A DNA stretch of 64,000 nt from Parabacteroides sp. Marseille-P3160. Its GTDB lineage: Bacteria > Bacteroidota > Bacteroidia > Bacteroidales > Tannerellaceae. The stretch is taken from NCBI RefSeq assembly GCF_900162725.1, contig NZ_LT799418.1, forward strand, positions 668,133-732,132. The letters are read 5' to 3'. Position 1 is the stretch's first letter. Each line of letters opens with the position of its first letter. Positions 38,750 to 47,934 of the stretch are shown here, one piece after another. The position numbers were made by a program, and so were the translations under genes. The notes beneath the pieces are model-generated. The model had not been told where the DNA came from, ran no database searches, and worked only from the letters and a program-made list of their open reading frames with translations.

Positions 38750-40444
38750 TTATTTGATTCCGATTTTCATAATTTTTTCTTCAAACTCATCTCGGTAAAC
38801 AGATTTGTTACGAAGTTTGGAACGGTAGGTATAGATTGTAGTAATCGAATATCTCAGAAAGTTGGCGATTATGCTGCTGTCATTAATTCCCAGGCGAATT
38901 AATGCGAAAATACGGAGTTCGGTCGTTAATAATTCTCCGGGCTTAGGCTCCTGGCGGTCTTTCTCTTCAAACAATTGATTGAAATCATCGATAAAAGTCG
39001 GAAAGATACGAAGAAAGGTATCATCAAAAACAGCATAAAATTCCTTTAACTCTTCCTCTACCAGAAGGGAAGACTTCAGTGTTTTATAAAGTTCTTCTAT
39101 CTTTCCGGTCATTGCAATCCGATTAAGCCCTTTTCTATAAGCATCCAATTTATCAATATAGACAGAGCAAAGATTGATAAATTTACCCAAATAGGACTCT
39201 TTGACAAGGTCGGATTCTTTTAAATGTTTATTCGTTTGGGATAAACGTATATTCGCATCCTGCAATTGGGCATTAGAATGATTCAAGTTCTCATTAAGCC
39301 TTTTCAATTCCAGGTTAAGGTTATTTAATTGCAGGTTAGTGCTGCTTAGTTCCTTTTTAGTACGGGCGAGCGCATTCATTTGTATCCGGATATAGACCAA
39401 CAAGATAAGAAGCAGAAGCGATAATATGCTGATTGCAAAAAGCCCCATCTTGATCTCTTCCTGCTGTTTTCGCATTTTATCCTGGTTCGCCTTCTCGATA
39501 ATAGGCAACGCTTCTGATATCTGCAAGGTACGCTGCCTGGCATTACAAAAAGTAGCATCCTCTAAGGAAAACCGGAGATAGTTGTATGAACGTTTGATCT
39601 CCTTCTCCTTATATAAAAGGATCGAAAGCATACGCAGTGACATATTCTCTTTCACGGATGACTTTATATCGGAAATGGCCGATAGCGCCAGGAAATATTT
39701 CTCTTTTTCCCGGTTGCCCATGCGTTCATAGATGTCAGCTATTGCATAAGCAAGATATCCCATAAAACGGTCATTCGTCGTATGTGTCGGGAAAATATCC
39801 ATAATAAGTTCCAATGCCTCGCGGTAATTGCCTTTATACGATAGTTTATCTGCTAAAATCATCGTATAAGTATTAGAATCGGTTGTCATTAACAAAAGGG
39901 AGTCGCGAAAGAAATCCGCTTTTTTCAAATACTTTTCTTTATCCGGTTTGAGAATTGTAAAATCAGCCATTGCTTCATTCAGCGTATGTTGAAGATGATA
40001 GTAATAACCGGCATGTTCTATATAAGGTAAAGCCAACAGATCGGAAGCCTCTTTATACATACCCGTTATAATCATGATCTCAGCTACGTTCATCGATGCA
40101 TCGCTCTTCAACGGGTCATCTCCCAATGCTTCGGCCAGTTCCAATTTCTTCTGTGCATAAACTAACGCTGAGTCTGTCTGGAATGACTTATATTCATCAA
40201 AGAGGTTGGCATAAATATGATATAGCTTCCTCCCTTTTTTATTATCAGTCAGCCGGATATTGGGCGGATCAATATGTGCTTTGATCGAGTCGATCCGTTT
40301 AAATTTCTTTTCCATGTAGATATGATCATCCAGAATCAGGGCATCCAATTCATTGAGTAAAGAATCGACCTCTACTGTTTGCCCGAATAAGCTGAAAGAG
40401 AACCCGAAAAAGATGGCGAGAATACATATTTTGACCATAAGCAT
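38750..40444 (-). CDS. SusR-like DUF6377 membrane regulator
   Basis: 564 residues from the ATG at 40444; the open frame reaches a TTG at 40465, which is less likely. A signal/anchor segment (VKICILAIFFGFSFSLF) leads into a TPR-like periplasmic sensor of about 300 residues. A membrane segment (FAISILSLLLLILLVYI) follows, then a coiled coil rich in Asn and Leu (LSSTNLQLNNLNLELKRLNE) and a C-terminal cytoplasmic domain with a HTH-type region (TELRIFALIRLGINDSSIIA, then YSITTIYTYRSKLRNKS). This is the layout of SusR/DUF6377 proteins that switch on sus-type operons when oligosaccharide binds. The adjacent SusC operon is the obvious target. A terminator hairpin lies just upstream of the start. Confidence 0.85.
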   Translation of the reverse strand: MLMVKICILAIFFGFSFSLFGQTVEVDSLLNELDALILDDHIYMEKKFKRIDSIKAHIDPPNIRLTDNKKGRKLYHIYANLFDEYKSFQTDSALVYAQKKLELAEALGDDPLKSDASMNVAEIMIITGMYKEASDLLALPYIEHAGYYYHLQHTLNEAMADFTILKPDKEKYLKKADFFRDSLLLMTTDSNTYTMILADKLSYKGNYREALELIMDIFPTHTTNDRFMGYLAYAIADIYERMGNREKEKYFLALSAISDIKSSVKENMSLRMLSILLYKEKEIKRSYNYLRFSLEDATFCNARQRTLQISEALPIIEKANQDKMRKQQEEIKMGLFAISILSLLLLILLVYIRIQMNALARTKKELSSTNLQLNNLNLELKRLNENLNHSNAQLQDANIRLSQTNKHLKESDLVKESYLGKFINLCSVYIDKLDAYRKGLNRIAMTGKIEELYKTLKSSLLVEEELKEFYAVFDDTFLRIFPTFIDDFNQLFEEKDRQEPKPGELLTTELRIFALIRLGINDSSIIANFLRYSITTIYTYRSKLRNKSVYRDEFEEKIMKIGIK

Positions 40445-40469
40445 ACGAATACTCTTGCAAAACAAAGCA

Positions 40470-40500
40470 AAGCTCTGATAAATGTTGATTATCAGAGCTT
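40470..40500 (-). terminator. Terminator after tRNA-Lys, just before the SusR-like gene
   Basis: AAGCTCTGATAA (40470-40481) and TTATCAGAGCTT (40489-40500) make a perfect 12-bp stem, extendable by one pair. On the minus strand it is followed by a T-rich stretch, fitting termination of the tRNA-Lys transcript. The regulator's ATG (40444) is 26 bases downstream. Confidence 0.75.
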
Positions 40501-40524
40501 TGTACTATTTGCTGTTAAAATAAG

Positions 40525-40597
40525 TGATCCGCCTGGGGCTCGAACCCAGGACCCCATCCTTAAAAGGGATGTGCTCTACCTGCTGAGCTAGCGAATC
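40525..40597 (-). tRNA. tRNA-Lys (TTT)
   Basis: The minus strand folds into a full cloverleaf: acceptor GATTCGC/GCGGATC with one GT pair, T8 A9, D arm GCTC/GAGC, anticodon stem CATCC/GGATG with loop CTTTTAA (anticodon TTT), and T arm CTGGG/CCCAG with loop TTCGAGC. Discriminator A; CCA is not encoded. Confidence 0.95.
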
Positions 40598-40627
40598 AAT
40601 AAGTATGTTCTTCTTGTAACGTGGGTG

Positions 40628-40661
40628 CAAAGGTAGTACTATTTTTTATATACACAACAAA
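40628..40661 (-). promoter_or_regulatory. Promoter of tRNA-Lys
   Basis: On the minus strand TTTGTTG (40661-40655), a 19-base spacer and TACCTTTG (40635-40628) match the consensus at both boxes, with a leader of about 24 bases to the tRNA. Confidence 0.7.
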
Positions 40662-40791
40662 TCGTTATGAAAAACTGCTTGATTTCTTAAAAAAAGAATT
40701 CTCCGCGACCCGATGGAATGAGGCGCGGTTTTGGGGTAAGGTGAATACCCATAAGCGCTTAGATGGAGGAAGCTATTTGCTTTTAGCATAT

Positions 40792-41898
40792 TTATGGTTC
40801 CTTTTCTTGAGGTTCATCAATCTCTTCCAAGATAAAGCGGCGGTAATAAGAGAGGCAGAGGGTTGTCAGCGGAAGGGCAACAATCAATCCGACGAAACCG
40901 AGCAGTGTTCCCCAAATGGAAAGGGAAAGAAGGATAATGGCGGGGTTAAGTCCCATCGCCCGGCCCATGATATTCGGAACGATGAATAGGTCTTCGATGC
41001 ATTGGACAATAACCAGGACAATGACGGCCGAACCGAAGGTCAGCCAGAAATTGCCTCCGGGTTCCGTCGCACGGATCATGCTCAACAGGATGATGGGGGC
41101 AAAGCTAATGACTTTCAAGTAAGGGATCAGGCTCAGGATCCCGATAAATATGCCGAGGGAGATTCCCAACGGGAAGTCGACAATCCAGAAACCAATGGAA
41201 ACCAGGATGCCGACGATGAGGGCAACGAGCGATTGCCCGCGGAAATATCGGTGCATGCTGTATCTTACATCATTCGTCATATCCTTCAGGAACGGACGGA
41301 AGCGGAGGGGAATCAGGTTGATCCAGTTAGTCGTTATTTTCTCATAATCCAACAGGATAAAGATAAAATAGAGGAGGATGAGGAAAACGATCCCCAGGCT
41401 GAACAGGATGGAAAAGGTGCCGGACAGGATTGTCCACAGGCGCGGGGCAAACATTTTAATCGTATCCAATAAGTGGTCCTTGCTGAACATCTCGGCGTAT
41501 TCATCCATATTGATATGGGTCCTTATGAATTCCAACCAAGTATCAGGAATAAAGGGAATATGTTCGTTCGTGATATTATAATTCTGGATAAGTTGGATGG
41601 CCCTTGTCGTCTCGTCGATCATCTGCGGTACGACCACCATGCCCACCAAGGTGCAAATGATCGCTAACGACAGCAACAAGGCGATAATGGAGAGAACCCG
41701 GTTTCGGAATCCTACCCGGTACTGGAAAAACTTGACGATCGGATGCATCAGATAAGCGAAGACCCAAGCCAGAAGAAACGGGAGAAGCGCACTCCTTAAT
41801 ATTGCTATCAGGTAGATAATGCCGGAGGCTATCAGCAAGCTGAATAAAATTCTGGCGACCCGGTCGAAAGTAAAAGGTTTTTCAAAGAGGTGACTCAT
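40792..41898 (-). CDS. AI-2E family (PerM-type) membrane transporter
   Basis: 368 residues, seven to eight membrane segments. The family pattern of paired N-terminal helices (LLIASGIIYLIAIL, LLPFLLAWVFAYLMHPIV), a long extracytoplasmic loop and the C-terminal FPLGISLGIFIGILSLIPYL/VALPLTTLC blocks is seen. Members include AI-2 exporter TqsA and Na+/H+ antiporters, so the substrate is open. It is divergent from the PBP4 gene. The start at 41898 gives a leader of about 26 bases from the minus -7 box at 41931-41938. Confidence 0.85.
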   Translation of the reverse strand: MSHLFEKPFTFDRVARILFSLLIASGIIYLIAILRSALLPFLLAWVFAYLMHPIVKFFQYRVGFRNRVLSIIALLLSLAIICTLVGMVVVPQMIDETTRAIQLIQNYNITNEHIPFIPDTWLEFIRTHINMDEYAEMFSKDHLLDTIKMFAPRLWTILSGTFSILFSLGIVFLILLYFIFILLDYEKITTNWINLIPLRFRPFLKDMTNDVRYSMHRYFRGQSLVALIVGILVSIGFWIVDFPLGISLGIFIGILSLIPYLKVISFAPIILLSMIRATEPGGNFWLTFGSAVIVLVIVQCIEDLFIVPNIMGRAMGLNPAIILLSLSIWGTLLGFVGLIVALPLTTLCLSYYRRFILEEIDEPQEKEP

Positions 41899-41909
41899 GT
41901 TAAATTTCT

Positions 41910-41938
41910 TATCTTTGTCACATATCTATACAAAGATA
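41910..41938. promoter_or_regulatory. Face-to-face promoters as a 9-bp inverted repeat
   Basis: TATCTTTGT (41910-41918) and its exact complement ACAAAGATA (41930-41938) are both TAnnTTTG -7 boxes, one per strand, pointing at each other across 11 bases. The minus box has a TTG at 41962-41960 after a 21-base spacer; the plus box lacks a clear -33. They serve the PBP4 gene (plus) and the AI-2E gene (minus), and the two polymerases cannot bind at once. Confidence 0.6.
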
Positions 41939-41961
41939 GAATAATTGTAAATATCAATTCA

Positions 41962-43416
41962 ATGTATCCTAGAATATTTATCGTCTTTTTCCTCTTTCTT
42001 TCTGCCTTTTTCGTAGACGGACAAACTCCTTTTCCAATCAAACGTTTCTTGACTCCTTCTTTCATGCAGGGCGCTTCTTTTTCCATCATGGCGAAGGAAG
42101 TGCAGACAGGGACTGTGTTATATGATTATGATTCGAACCGGGAATTGATTCCGGCATCCGTAATGAAAACGATTACTACAGCGACAGCGTTGGATATCCT
42201 GGGCGGGAGTTATCGTTATGAAACGCGGGTAGAATATGACGGCAGCTTAACTGACGGTATATTGAACGGGAATATTTATATCCATGGCAGCGGCGATCCT
42301 ACGTTGGGATCCTCTTATTTAAAATCAGACAAAGACAGCGTGATTCGTCTTTGGATTTCGGAGGTTCACAAAGCCGGGATCCGCCAGATTAACGGCTCCG
42401 TTATTGCCGATGAACAGTGTTTCGATGCAGAGGGAGTCTCCATGAAATGGATGCGTGAAGATCTGGGGAGTTATTACGGGCAGGGAAGTTACGGGCTGTC
42501 AGTCTTCGATAATCTTTATCGAATAGACTTCCTGACGGGAGCGCCCGGTACGAGTCCGGTTATTCTGGATTGTTCACCCCAAATTCCGGGCTTGTCTTTC
42601 CGGAATTACCTGAAGGCGGCGTCTGTCTTTTCGGACAGTTGTTATATCGTCGGATCGCCTTTTTCGGGTGAACGTTCACTTTTCGGTATAATTCCGGCTC
42701 ACCGGAAACGCTTTTCCCTGGAGGGGGATATCCCGGATCCAGCTTTATTCCTTGCCCAATATATCACCGCTAAATTAGCTTCATCGGGAATCAAAGTGTC
42801 TGGCGAGCCGGCTACCTTCCGTATTCTGAATGAAGCGGGGAAGTGGAAAACGACGGAAAGGAAAACGATAGCGAAGACTTATTCTCCTGAATTGGCAGAA
42901 ATAGCCCGCATTACGAATCATGTCAGCCACAATCTCTTTGCGGATGCCCTCCTTAAAATCGTGGGAGAACGATACAAGCCGGAGCGGGGCGAAGTCATCT
43001 CCTCTTTCGGCAAGGGTGTGAAAGTTCTTCAGGAGCATTGGAAGCAAAAGGGATTAGACACCCGTTCCCTCTGGATGTTCGACGGAAGCGGGCTGGCTAT
43101 CACCGATCGGTTGACAACTTCTTTTGTCTGTGATATTTATCGCTACATGATAACCCAGTCGGGAGCATCGGAAGCCTTTTTCGCTTCACTCCCGAAAGTC
43201 GGTGAAGACGGGACGGTGAAGAATTTCCTGAAAGGCACCTCCCTGCAAGGACGCGCCCGCTTCAAAAGCGGGAGCATGAGCCGCGTCCGCGGTTACGGAG
43301 GTTATCTTACCAAAGATGGCAAGCAGTATGCCATTTGTCTTTTTGTCAACAATTTCTCTTGTACCAACAGGCAGATGACGGCAGAGCTTGAAAAACTTCT
43401 TGTTTCGTTATTTTAG
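41962..43416 (+). CDS. dacB: D-alanyl-D-alanine carboxypeptidase/endopeptidase (PBP4, S13 family)
   Basis: 484 residues from the ATG at 41962; the frame opens at 41890, upstream of the -7 box, so that start is ruled out. A signal peptide (IFIVFFLFLSAFFVDG) sends it to the periplasm. The three active-site motifs of serine penicillin-recognising enzymes are present: SVMK (S66, K69), SHN in ITNHVSHNLF, and KSG in RFKSGSMSRVRGYGGY. The insert between the first and second motif is typical of S13. PBP4 trims peptide side chains of peptidoglycan. Symbol by family; the stop is two bases before the convergent 1000-residue gene. Confidence 0.93.
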   Translation: MYPRIFIVFFLFLSAFFVDGQTPFPIKRFLTPSFMQGASFSIMAKEVQTGTVLYDYDSNRELIPASVMKTITTATALDILGGSYRYETRVEYDGSLTDGILNGNIYIHGSGDPTLGSSYLKSDKDSVIRLWISEVHKAGIRQINGSVIADEQCFDAEGVSMKWMREDLGSYYGQGSYGLSVFDNLYRIDFLTGAPGTSPVILDCSPQIPGLSFRNYLKAASVFSDSCYIVGSPFSGERSLFGIIPAHRKRFSLEGDIPDPALFLAQYITAKLASSGIKVSGEPATFRILNEAGKWKTTERKTIAKTYSPELAEIARITNHVSHNLFADALLKIVGERYKPERGEVISSFGKGVKVLQEHWKQKGLDTRSLWMFDGSGLAITDRLTTSFVCDIYRYMITQSGASEAFFASLPKVGEDGTVKNFLKGTSLQGRARFKSGSMSRVRGYGGYLTKDGKQYAICLFVNNFSCTNRQMTAELEKLLVSLF

Positions 43417-43418
43417 TT

Positions 43419-46400
43419 TTACGGCAAGGGATATTGCCCTACTTCTCTTTCTGACGATCCGGCCGCTATCGGTTTCATGACGACGCCCAAGCTGCGGAGA
43501 CCATCCATTTTGGCAACGATCGGTTGCTCGAAGTGGACGAGGCGGAGGTATTCCGTTTCCATCGCCGCCGGCAAGGCATCGAGATAAGCTTCATCAAACC
43601 AACCGTCTCCTCTGAATGGATTGATCGTGAAGTAGCCTACTCCGAAAGAGGTCAGATTCTGAAAGAAATGCGTGCCTTGGCTAGGGTCTACCCGATATTG
43701 CTCCAATCCGCACTCCACAATCAGGTGGGCATTCGTGATATAAGACCATTTTACCGGGATACCGAGCCATGGGTCGCTGCTTCCCCACCGACCGGGGCCG
43801 ATAAGTACGAAACCTTTTTCCTGTTCGGCAAATTGACGGTTGATTTTCTCTATTTCGTAGGCAATCTGCTGGTTGTTTGACGAATTAAAAGCGCCTGTCT
43901 TAACATAGAGCAAGTCATGAAGGTCGTTCATTATTCCGTGGCCCAATACACTGGCGGAAGAAAGTAGGGTGGCTTCTTTCGGAATCAAGCTTAAGTCCTC
44001 ATTCATGCTTTCCTTCTGATCGACAATCGGGCGGATCTGAAGGAAATAGAATGTCGCTTTCTCCCGGTTTCCCGGCTCCATGTTGACAGCAAATTCAATT
44101 TCGATAGGGCGCCCCATCTCTTTTTGCCCGATATGCAGAAGTGTATCTAATGTTTGGGCGAGTGGGAAAAGATCGTTTTGCAAGATCCCGGCAAACGATA
44201 ATATCTTCCGTCCGCCCGGATAATAGCCATCCCGGATGATCTGATCCATCGGGTCGTAGGTAGAGGTGATGTATTGCAGCGCTCCGTCGGCATCCGCGTC
44301 TTTAAGTCCTAGTCTCAAAAGATTGAAGGAGTCATCCACTGAAAACTGTGTCGGCGGATTGTTGAGATCCAATGCCAGGAAACGGGTTTGTGTTTCACGC
44401 AAGGCAAAATCCATCGTACTCATTTGTAATAGATTATTGGGATGACGAGGGGAGAAACGCAGCGTTTGTCCACCTTCGACGATGTACTTTCCTAATCCCA
44501 GTGCAATGTTTGCAATCCCGTCTTCCGCCTTTTCGTTACCGATCGGATAGAAATTGAGCGAACGGGCTACTCCGCTGATCAGAGGATATAAGCGGGTGCC
44601 ATAGGATGCGCCGGCCACCTCCTGCAAAACGATCGACATCTTTTCCTGGTCGATCAGGTTGCTGGTTGCATTCATATACGCTTTGCTATCGCGATAGAAT
44701 ACGGAAGCATAGACCGCCTTGATCGCATCGCTTATAACCCGGAGCATTTCGTATTTATCATCTATCTTGGGTACCATGTACGTGGCGTATACTCCGGCAA
44801 AAGGCTGGTAGTGCGCATCTTCCAGAAGGCTTGACGAGCGGACGGCAATGGGGCGTTTCACCACTTCAAAGAACGACATCAGATTTTCCACCAGGCTGGA
44901 CGGCAGGCTAGCGCGCAGGAAATATCTCAGGATCACCTCGTCCGGCTCTTTGCTTAATCCGACGGGATATAGCCGGTTGGTTTCCATAAATTCATCAAAA
45001 ATATCCGTACAGATGACGACCGTTTTAGGTATATTAACCGTAAAATTAGGCTGTTTTAATTCCGGATGGCGCTTAATCATTGCACCGATAAAAGCTAATC
45101 CTCTTCCTTTCCCCCCCAGGGAACCTTCTCCGATCCGGGCGAAATTACTGTACTCATCGAAGCGGTCTTTCTGATAGACCGCCACTATGCCTGAGTTTTT
45201 CATCTGCCGGTATTGCACGATCAGGTCGAAAATAAATTGGCGGGCCTCGTCCATGTCCTTATATTCGCTGACGTCTACCTGTTTTAATACCTCTGCCGGG
45301 GGAAACATGGCACGGGAATAAAAGAAGCGGGAAAAGTGATTGCGGGACAGATGGTAACGCAGAGAATCATCCGGTATCCGGAACACTTTGACTTGAAGGT
45401 CTTTCAGGTCTTTAATCCGCATAATTTCCTGCTTGGTCTGTGGATTCAGGATAACAAAGTCACCGAAACCGAAACGTTCCATGATTTTTTGCCTCAAGTC
45501 TTGCGGATAACTCTTGGAGTTTTTATAAATGAAAGAGGCTTTCAACTCTCTGGCGTATTTCTCATTCTCCGTCTCTGACGATTCCAGTACGAAAGGAATT
45601 GTTTTTCCGGTTTTGCATACATATTGCCCGAATTTATATCCGGCAAAATTATCTTTTACGCCTTCGCGCAGGAAACTCATATCGGAAATGATGCCCAGTA
45701 TGTTGTTCTGATAACGGTCGAAGATACGAATCGCCTCCTCATAGTTACGCGCCAGTTTGATCTTCGGGCGTCCCCTCATACGGAGAGTCCGCTGATGGGC
45801 ATTCAAGGCCTCTTTGGCAAACTCCTGGCTCTGTTCGAGTACAAACTTGTAAAGATGCGGCAAGGCGGAAGAATAGAATCGGACGGAATCCTCTACTAAC
45901 AGAATGATCTGGACCCCGACACTGGCCGTATCATCCGCCGCATTCATCTTATCTTCAATTAGTTTAATAATAGCCAATAGAAGGTCGGAATTACCCAGCC
46001 AACTGAAGACGTAATCGATCGCACTCAGGTCTTCGTCGGCAACTCTTTTGGAGACTTCTTTAGAGAAGGGGGTAAGGACGACTATAGGGATGGTAGGATA
46101 TTGTTTCTTGATCTGTTTGGGCGCCGCAAAGATATCCCGGTCCACCATATTGGGCATGAAGATAATGAGTTCGAACGGGCGGTTTTGCAGTACCTGAAGC
46201 GCCTCTTCTTCATTGGACACCTGGGTGAACCGTGGAGGATAACGAAGGCTTAAGGCTGTATATTCATTAAATATCTGTTCGTCTACCCGTCCGTCGTCTT
46301 CCAGCATGAAAGCATCGTAAGGGGTAGCAATCAGCAGGACATTGTATATGCGCTTATTCATTAAGCTGGCAAAAGAAGTATCCCTAAAAACCGAATTTCG

Positions 46401-46421
46401 AAAGTCGTTAATTCTTCCCAT
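43419..46421 (-). CDS. Two receiver-like domains fused to a PEP-synthase-type ATP-grasp domain
   Basis: 1000 residues, cytoplasmic. A first receiver-like fold (about 25-150) has lost the phosphorylatable Asp (IIFMPNM). A second (about 170-305) keeps the acidic pair ED (176-178), Asp247 in SDM, Ser281 and Lys300, and has an insert of about 50 residues. A PEP/pyruvate-binding ATP-grasp domain follows from about 430 (GEGSLGGKGRGLAFIG, PIAVRSSSLLEDA, YFLQIRPIV). No swivelling phospho-His domain or PEP-binding TIM barrel is seen, and the last 150 residues hold IGPGRWGSSDPWLG. It is therefore not a complete PEP synthase, although it may be labelled so. A minus -7 box (TATTTTTG, 46453-46446) sits 25 bases before the start. 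Confidence 0.8.
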   Translation of the reverse strand: MGRINDFRNSVFRDTSFASLMNKRIYNVLLIATPYDAFMLEDDGRVDEQIFNEYTALSLRYPPRFTQVSNEEEALQVLQNRPFELIIFMPNMVDRDIFAAPKQIKKQYPTIPIVVLTPFSKEVSKRVADEDLSAIDYVFSWLGNSDLLLAIIKLIEDKMNAADDTASVGVQIILLVEDSVRFYSSALPHLYKFVLEQSQEFAKEALNAHQRTLRMRGRPKIKLARNYEEAIRIFDRYQNNILGIISDMSFLREGVKDNFAGYKFGQYVCKTGKTIPFVLESSETENEKYARELKASFIYKNSKSYPQDLRQKIMERFGFGDFVILNPQTKQEIMRIKDLKDLQVKVFRIPDDSLRYHLSRNHFSRFFYSRAMFPPAEVLKQVDVSEYKDMDEARQFIFDLIVQYRQMKNSGIVAVYQKDRFDEYSNFARIGEGSLGGKGRGLAFIGAMIKRHPELKQPNFTVNIPKTVVICTDIFDEFMETNRLYPVGLSKEPDEVILRYFLRASLPSSLVENLMSFFEVVKRPIAVRSSSLLEDAHYQPFAGVYATYMVPKIDDKYEMLRVISDAIKAVYASVFYRDSKAYMNATSNLIDQEKMSIVLQEVAGASYGTRLYPLISGVARSLNFYPIGNEKAEDGIANIALGLGKYIVEGGQTLRFSPRHPNNLLQMSTMDFALRETQTRFLALDLNNPPTQFSVDDSFNLLRLGLKDADADGALQYITSTYDPMDQIIRDGYYPGGRKILSFAGILQNDLFPLAQTLDTLLHIGQKEMGRPIEIEFAVNMEPGNREKATFYFLQIRPIVDQKESMNEDLSLIPKEATLLSSASVLGHGIMNDLHDLLYVKTGAFNSSNNQQIAYEIEKINRQFAEQEKGFVLIGPGRWGSSDPWLGIPVKWSYITNAHLIVECGLEQYRVDPSQGTHFFQNLTSFGVGYFTINPFRGDGWFDEAYLDALPAAMETEYLRLVHFEQPIVAKMDGLRSLGVVMKPIAAGSSEREVGQYPLP

Positions 46422-46445
46422 AATGAGTTATCATTTGACTGAAGG

Positions 46446-46453
46446 CAAAAATA
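46446..46453 (-). promoter_or_regulatory. -7 box for the receiver/ATP-grasp gene
   Basis: The minus strand reads TATTTTTG, matching TAnnTTTG, about 25 bases from the ATG at 46421. No -33 box at normal spacing. Confidence 0.4.
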
Positions 46454-46533
46454 AGGAATTTATTGACTTCCCACCCTAAAAAGTAGAATGTATGGATTAG
46501 AAAAGAGATATTGTCTAAAAGTTAGTAAAACTG

Positions 46534-46563
46534 TTGAATATTCCCGGTGAATACCTATATTTG
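46534..46563 (+). promoter_or_regulatory. Promoter of gdhA
   Basis: TTG (46534-46536), a 19-base spacer and TATATTTG (46556-46563) match the Bacteroidetes consensus. Transcription should begin near 46570, about 25 bases before the ATG. Confidence 0.7.
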
Positions 46564-46595
46564 TGAGCATAATGATACTTTGAAAAAGTAATACG

Positions 46596-47930
46596 ATGAA
46601 AACCGAACTGATTTTATCTGCGTTGGAAGCAAAACATCCCGGAGAAAAGGAATATTTGCAAGCCGTGAAAGAGGTGCTTGTCTCTATTGAAGAGGTATAC
46701 AATCGGCATCCCGAGTTTGAAAAAGCAAAAATCATTGAATGTCTGGTAGAGCCTGACCGTATTTTCACCTTCCGTGTACCTTGGGTAGACGATAAGGGGG
46801 AAGTACAGGTAAATCTGGGCTACCGGGTTCAGTTTAACAATGCAATCGGACCGTACAAAGGAGGACTTCGTTTTCATCCATCAGTCAACCTTTCGATTCT
46901 GAAATTCCTGGGATTCGAGCAAACCTTTAAGAATGCGCTGACCACTTTGCCGATGGGCGGAGCCAAAGGCGGCTCCGACTTTGCACCACGCGGGAGAAGC
47001 CAGGCTGAGATCATGCGCTTTTGCCAGGCTTTCATGTTGGAACTATGGAGGAATATTGGTCCGGATACCGACGTGCCGGCGGGCGACATCGGTGTAGGCG
47101 GACGGGAAGTCGGTTTTCTTTATGGCATGTATAAAAAACTGGCGCGGGAAAATACGGGGACAATTACAGGTAAAGGCTTGGAATTCGGCGGATCGATCCT
47201 TCGCCCCGAAGCTACCGGATTTGGCGGGTTGTATTTTGTCGAACAGATGCTTAAAAACCACTCGATCGATATCAAAGGAAAGGTCATTGCCATTTCCGGA
47301 TTCGGTAATGTGGCCTGGGGTGCGGCTACCAAGGCGACCGAACTGGGTGGCAAAGTGGTGACTATCTCCGGCCCGGACGGATACGTTTACGATCCGGCAG
47401 GTATTTCCGGCGAGAAAATAGATTATATGCTGGAACTTCGCAATTCGGGCAATGACATCGTCTCTCCTTATGCCGAAGAGTTTCCCGGCTCGATCTTTAT
47501 CGCCGGCAAGCGTCCTTGGGAACAACGGGTAGACATTGCCTTACCTTGCGCTACGGAGAACGAATTAAACCTTACGGATGCCCAAAATCTGGTAGATAAT
47601 GGAGTCTCCTGCGTGGCAGAGATTTCGAATATGGGATGTACGGCCGAAGCGGTCGATTACTTCATTGAAAAGAGACTGCTCTTTGCCCCCGGAAAGGCGG
47701 TGAATGCGGGAGGGGTGGCTACTTCCGGCCTGGAAATGACACAGAACGCCATGCATATTTCATGGACGGCGGCGGAAGTGGATGCACGCTTGCACCAAAT
47801 CATGAGCAGCATCCACGCCCAATGTGTCGCCCACGGACAGGAAAATGGTTATGTAAACTACGTAAAAGGAGCCAATGTTGCCGGATTTATGAAAGTGGCG
47901 AAGGCGATGATGGCGCAGGGAATCGTTTAA
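46596..47930 (+). CDS. gdhA: NADP-specific glutamate dehydrogenase
   Basis: 444 residues, the usual length of the hexameric GDH. It interconverts 2-oxoglutarate plus ammonia and glutamate. The substrate site shows GPYKGGLRFHPSVN (about 88-101), MGGAKGGSDF with the catalytic Lys (about 122-131) and PAGDIGVGGREVG. The nucleotide-binding fold is GFGNVAWGAATKA (about 234-246). It follows the strong promoter at 46534-46563 and is convergent with ruvC after four bases. NADP preference is inferred from this family branch. No defect is seen. Confidence 0.96.
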   Translation: MKTELILSALEAKHPGEKEYLQAVKEVLVSIEEVYNRHPEFEKAKIIECLVEPDRIFTFRVPWVDDKGEVQVNLGYRVQFNNAIGPYKGGLRFHPSVNLSILKFLGFEQTFKNALTTLPMGGAKGGSDFAPRGRSQAEIMRFCQAFMLELWRNIGPDTDVPAGDIGVGGREVGFLYGMYKKLARENTGTITGKGLEFGGSILRPEATGFGGLYFVEQMLKNHSIDIKGKVIAISGFGNVAWGAATKATELGGKVVTISGPDGYVYDPAGISGEKIDYMLELRNSGNDIVSPYAEEFPGSIFIAGKRPWEQRVDIALPCATENELNLTDAQNLVDNGVSCVAEISNMGCTAEAVDYFIEKRLLFAPGKAVNAGGVATSGLEMTQNAMHISWTAAEVDARLHQIMSSIHAQCVAHGQENGYVNYVKGANVAGFMKVAKAMMAQGIV

Positions 47931-47934
47931 CTTT

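Noticed and set aside
43419-46421. Naming the 1000-residue gene ppsA
   Set aside because: Only the ATP-grasp part matches PEP synthase; the phospho-His and PEP-binding domains are not seen.
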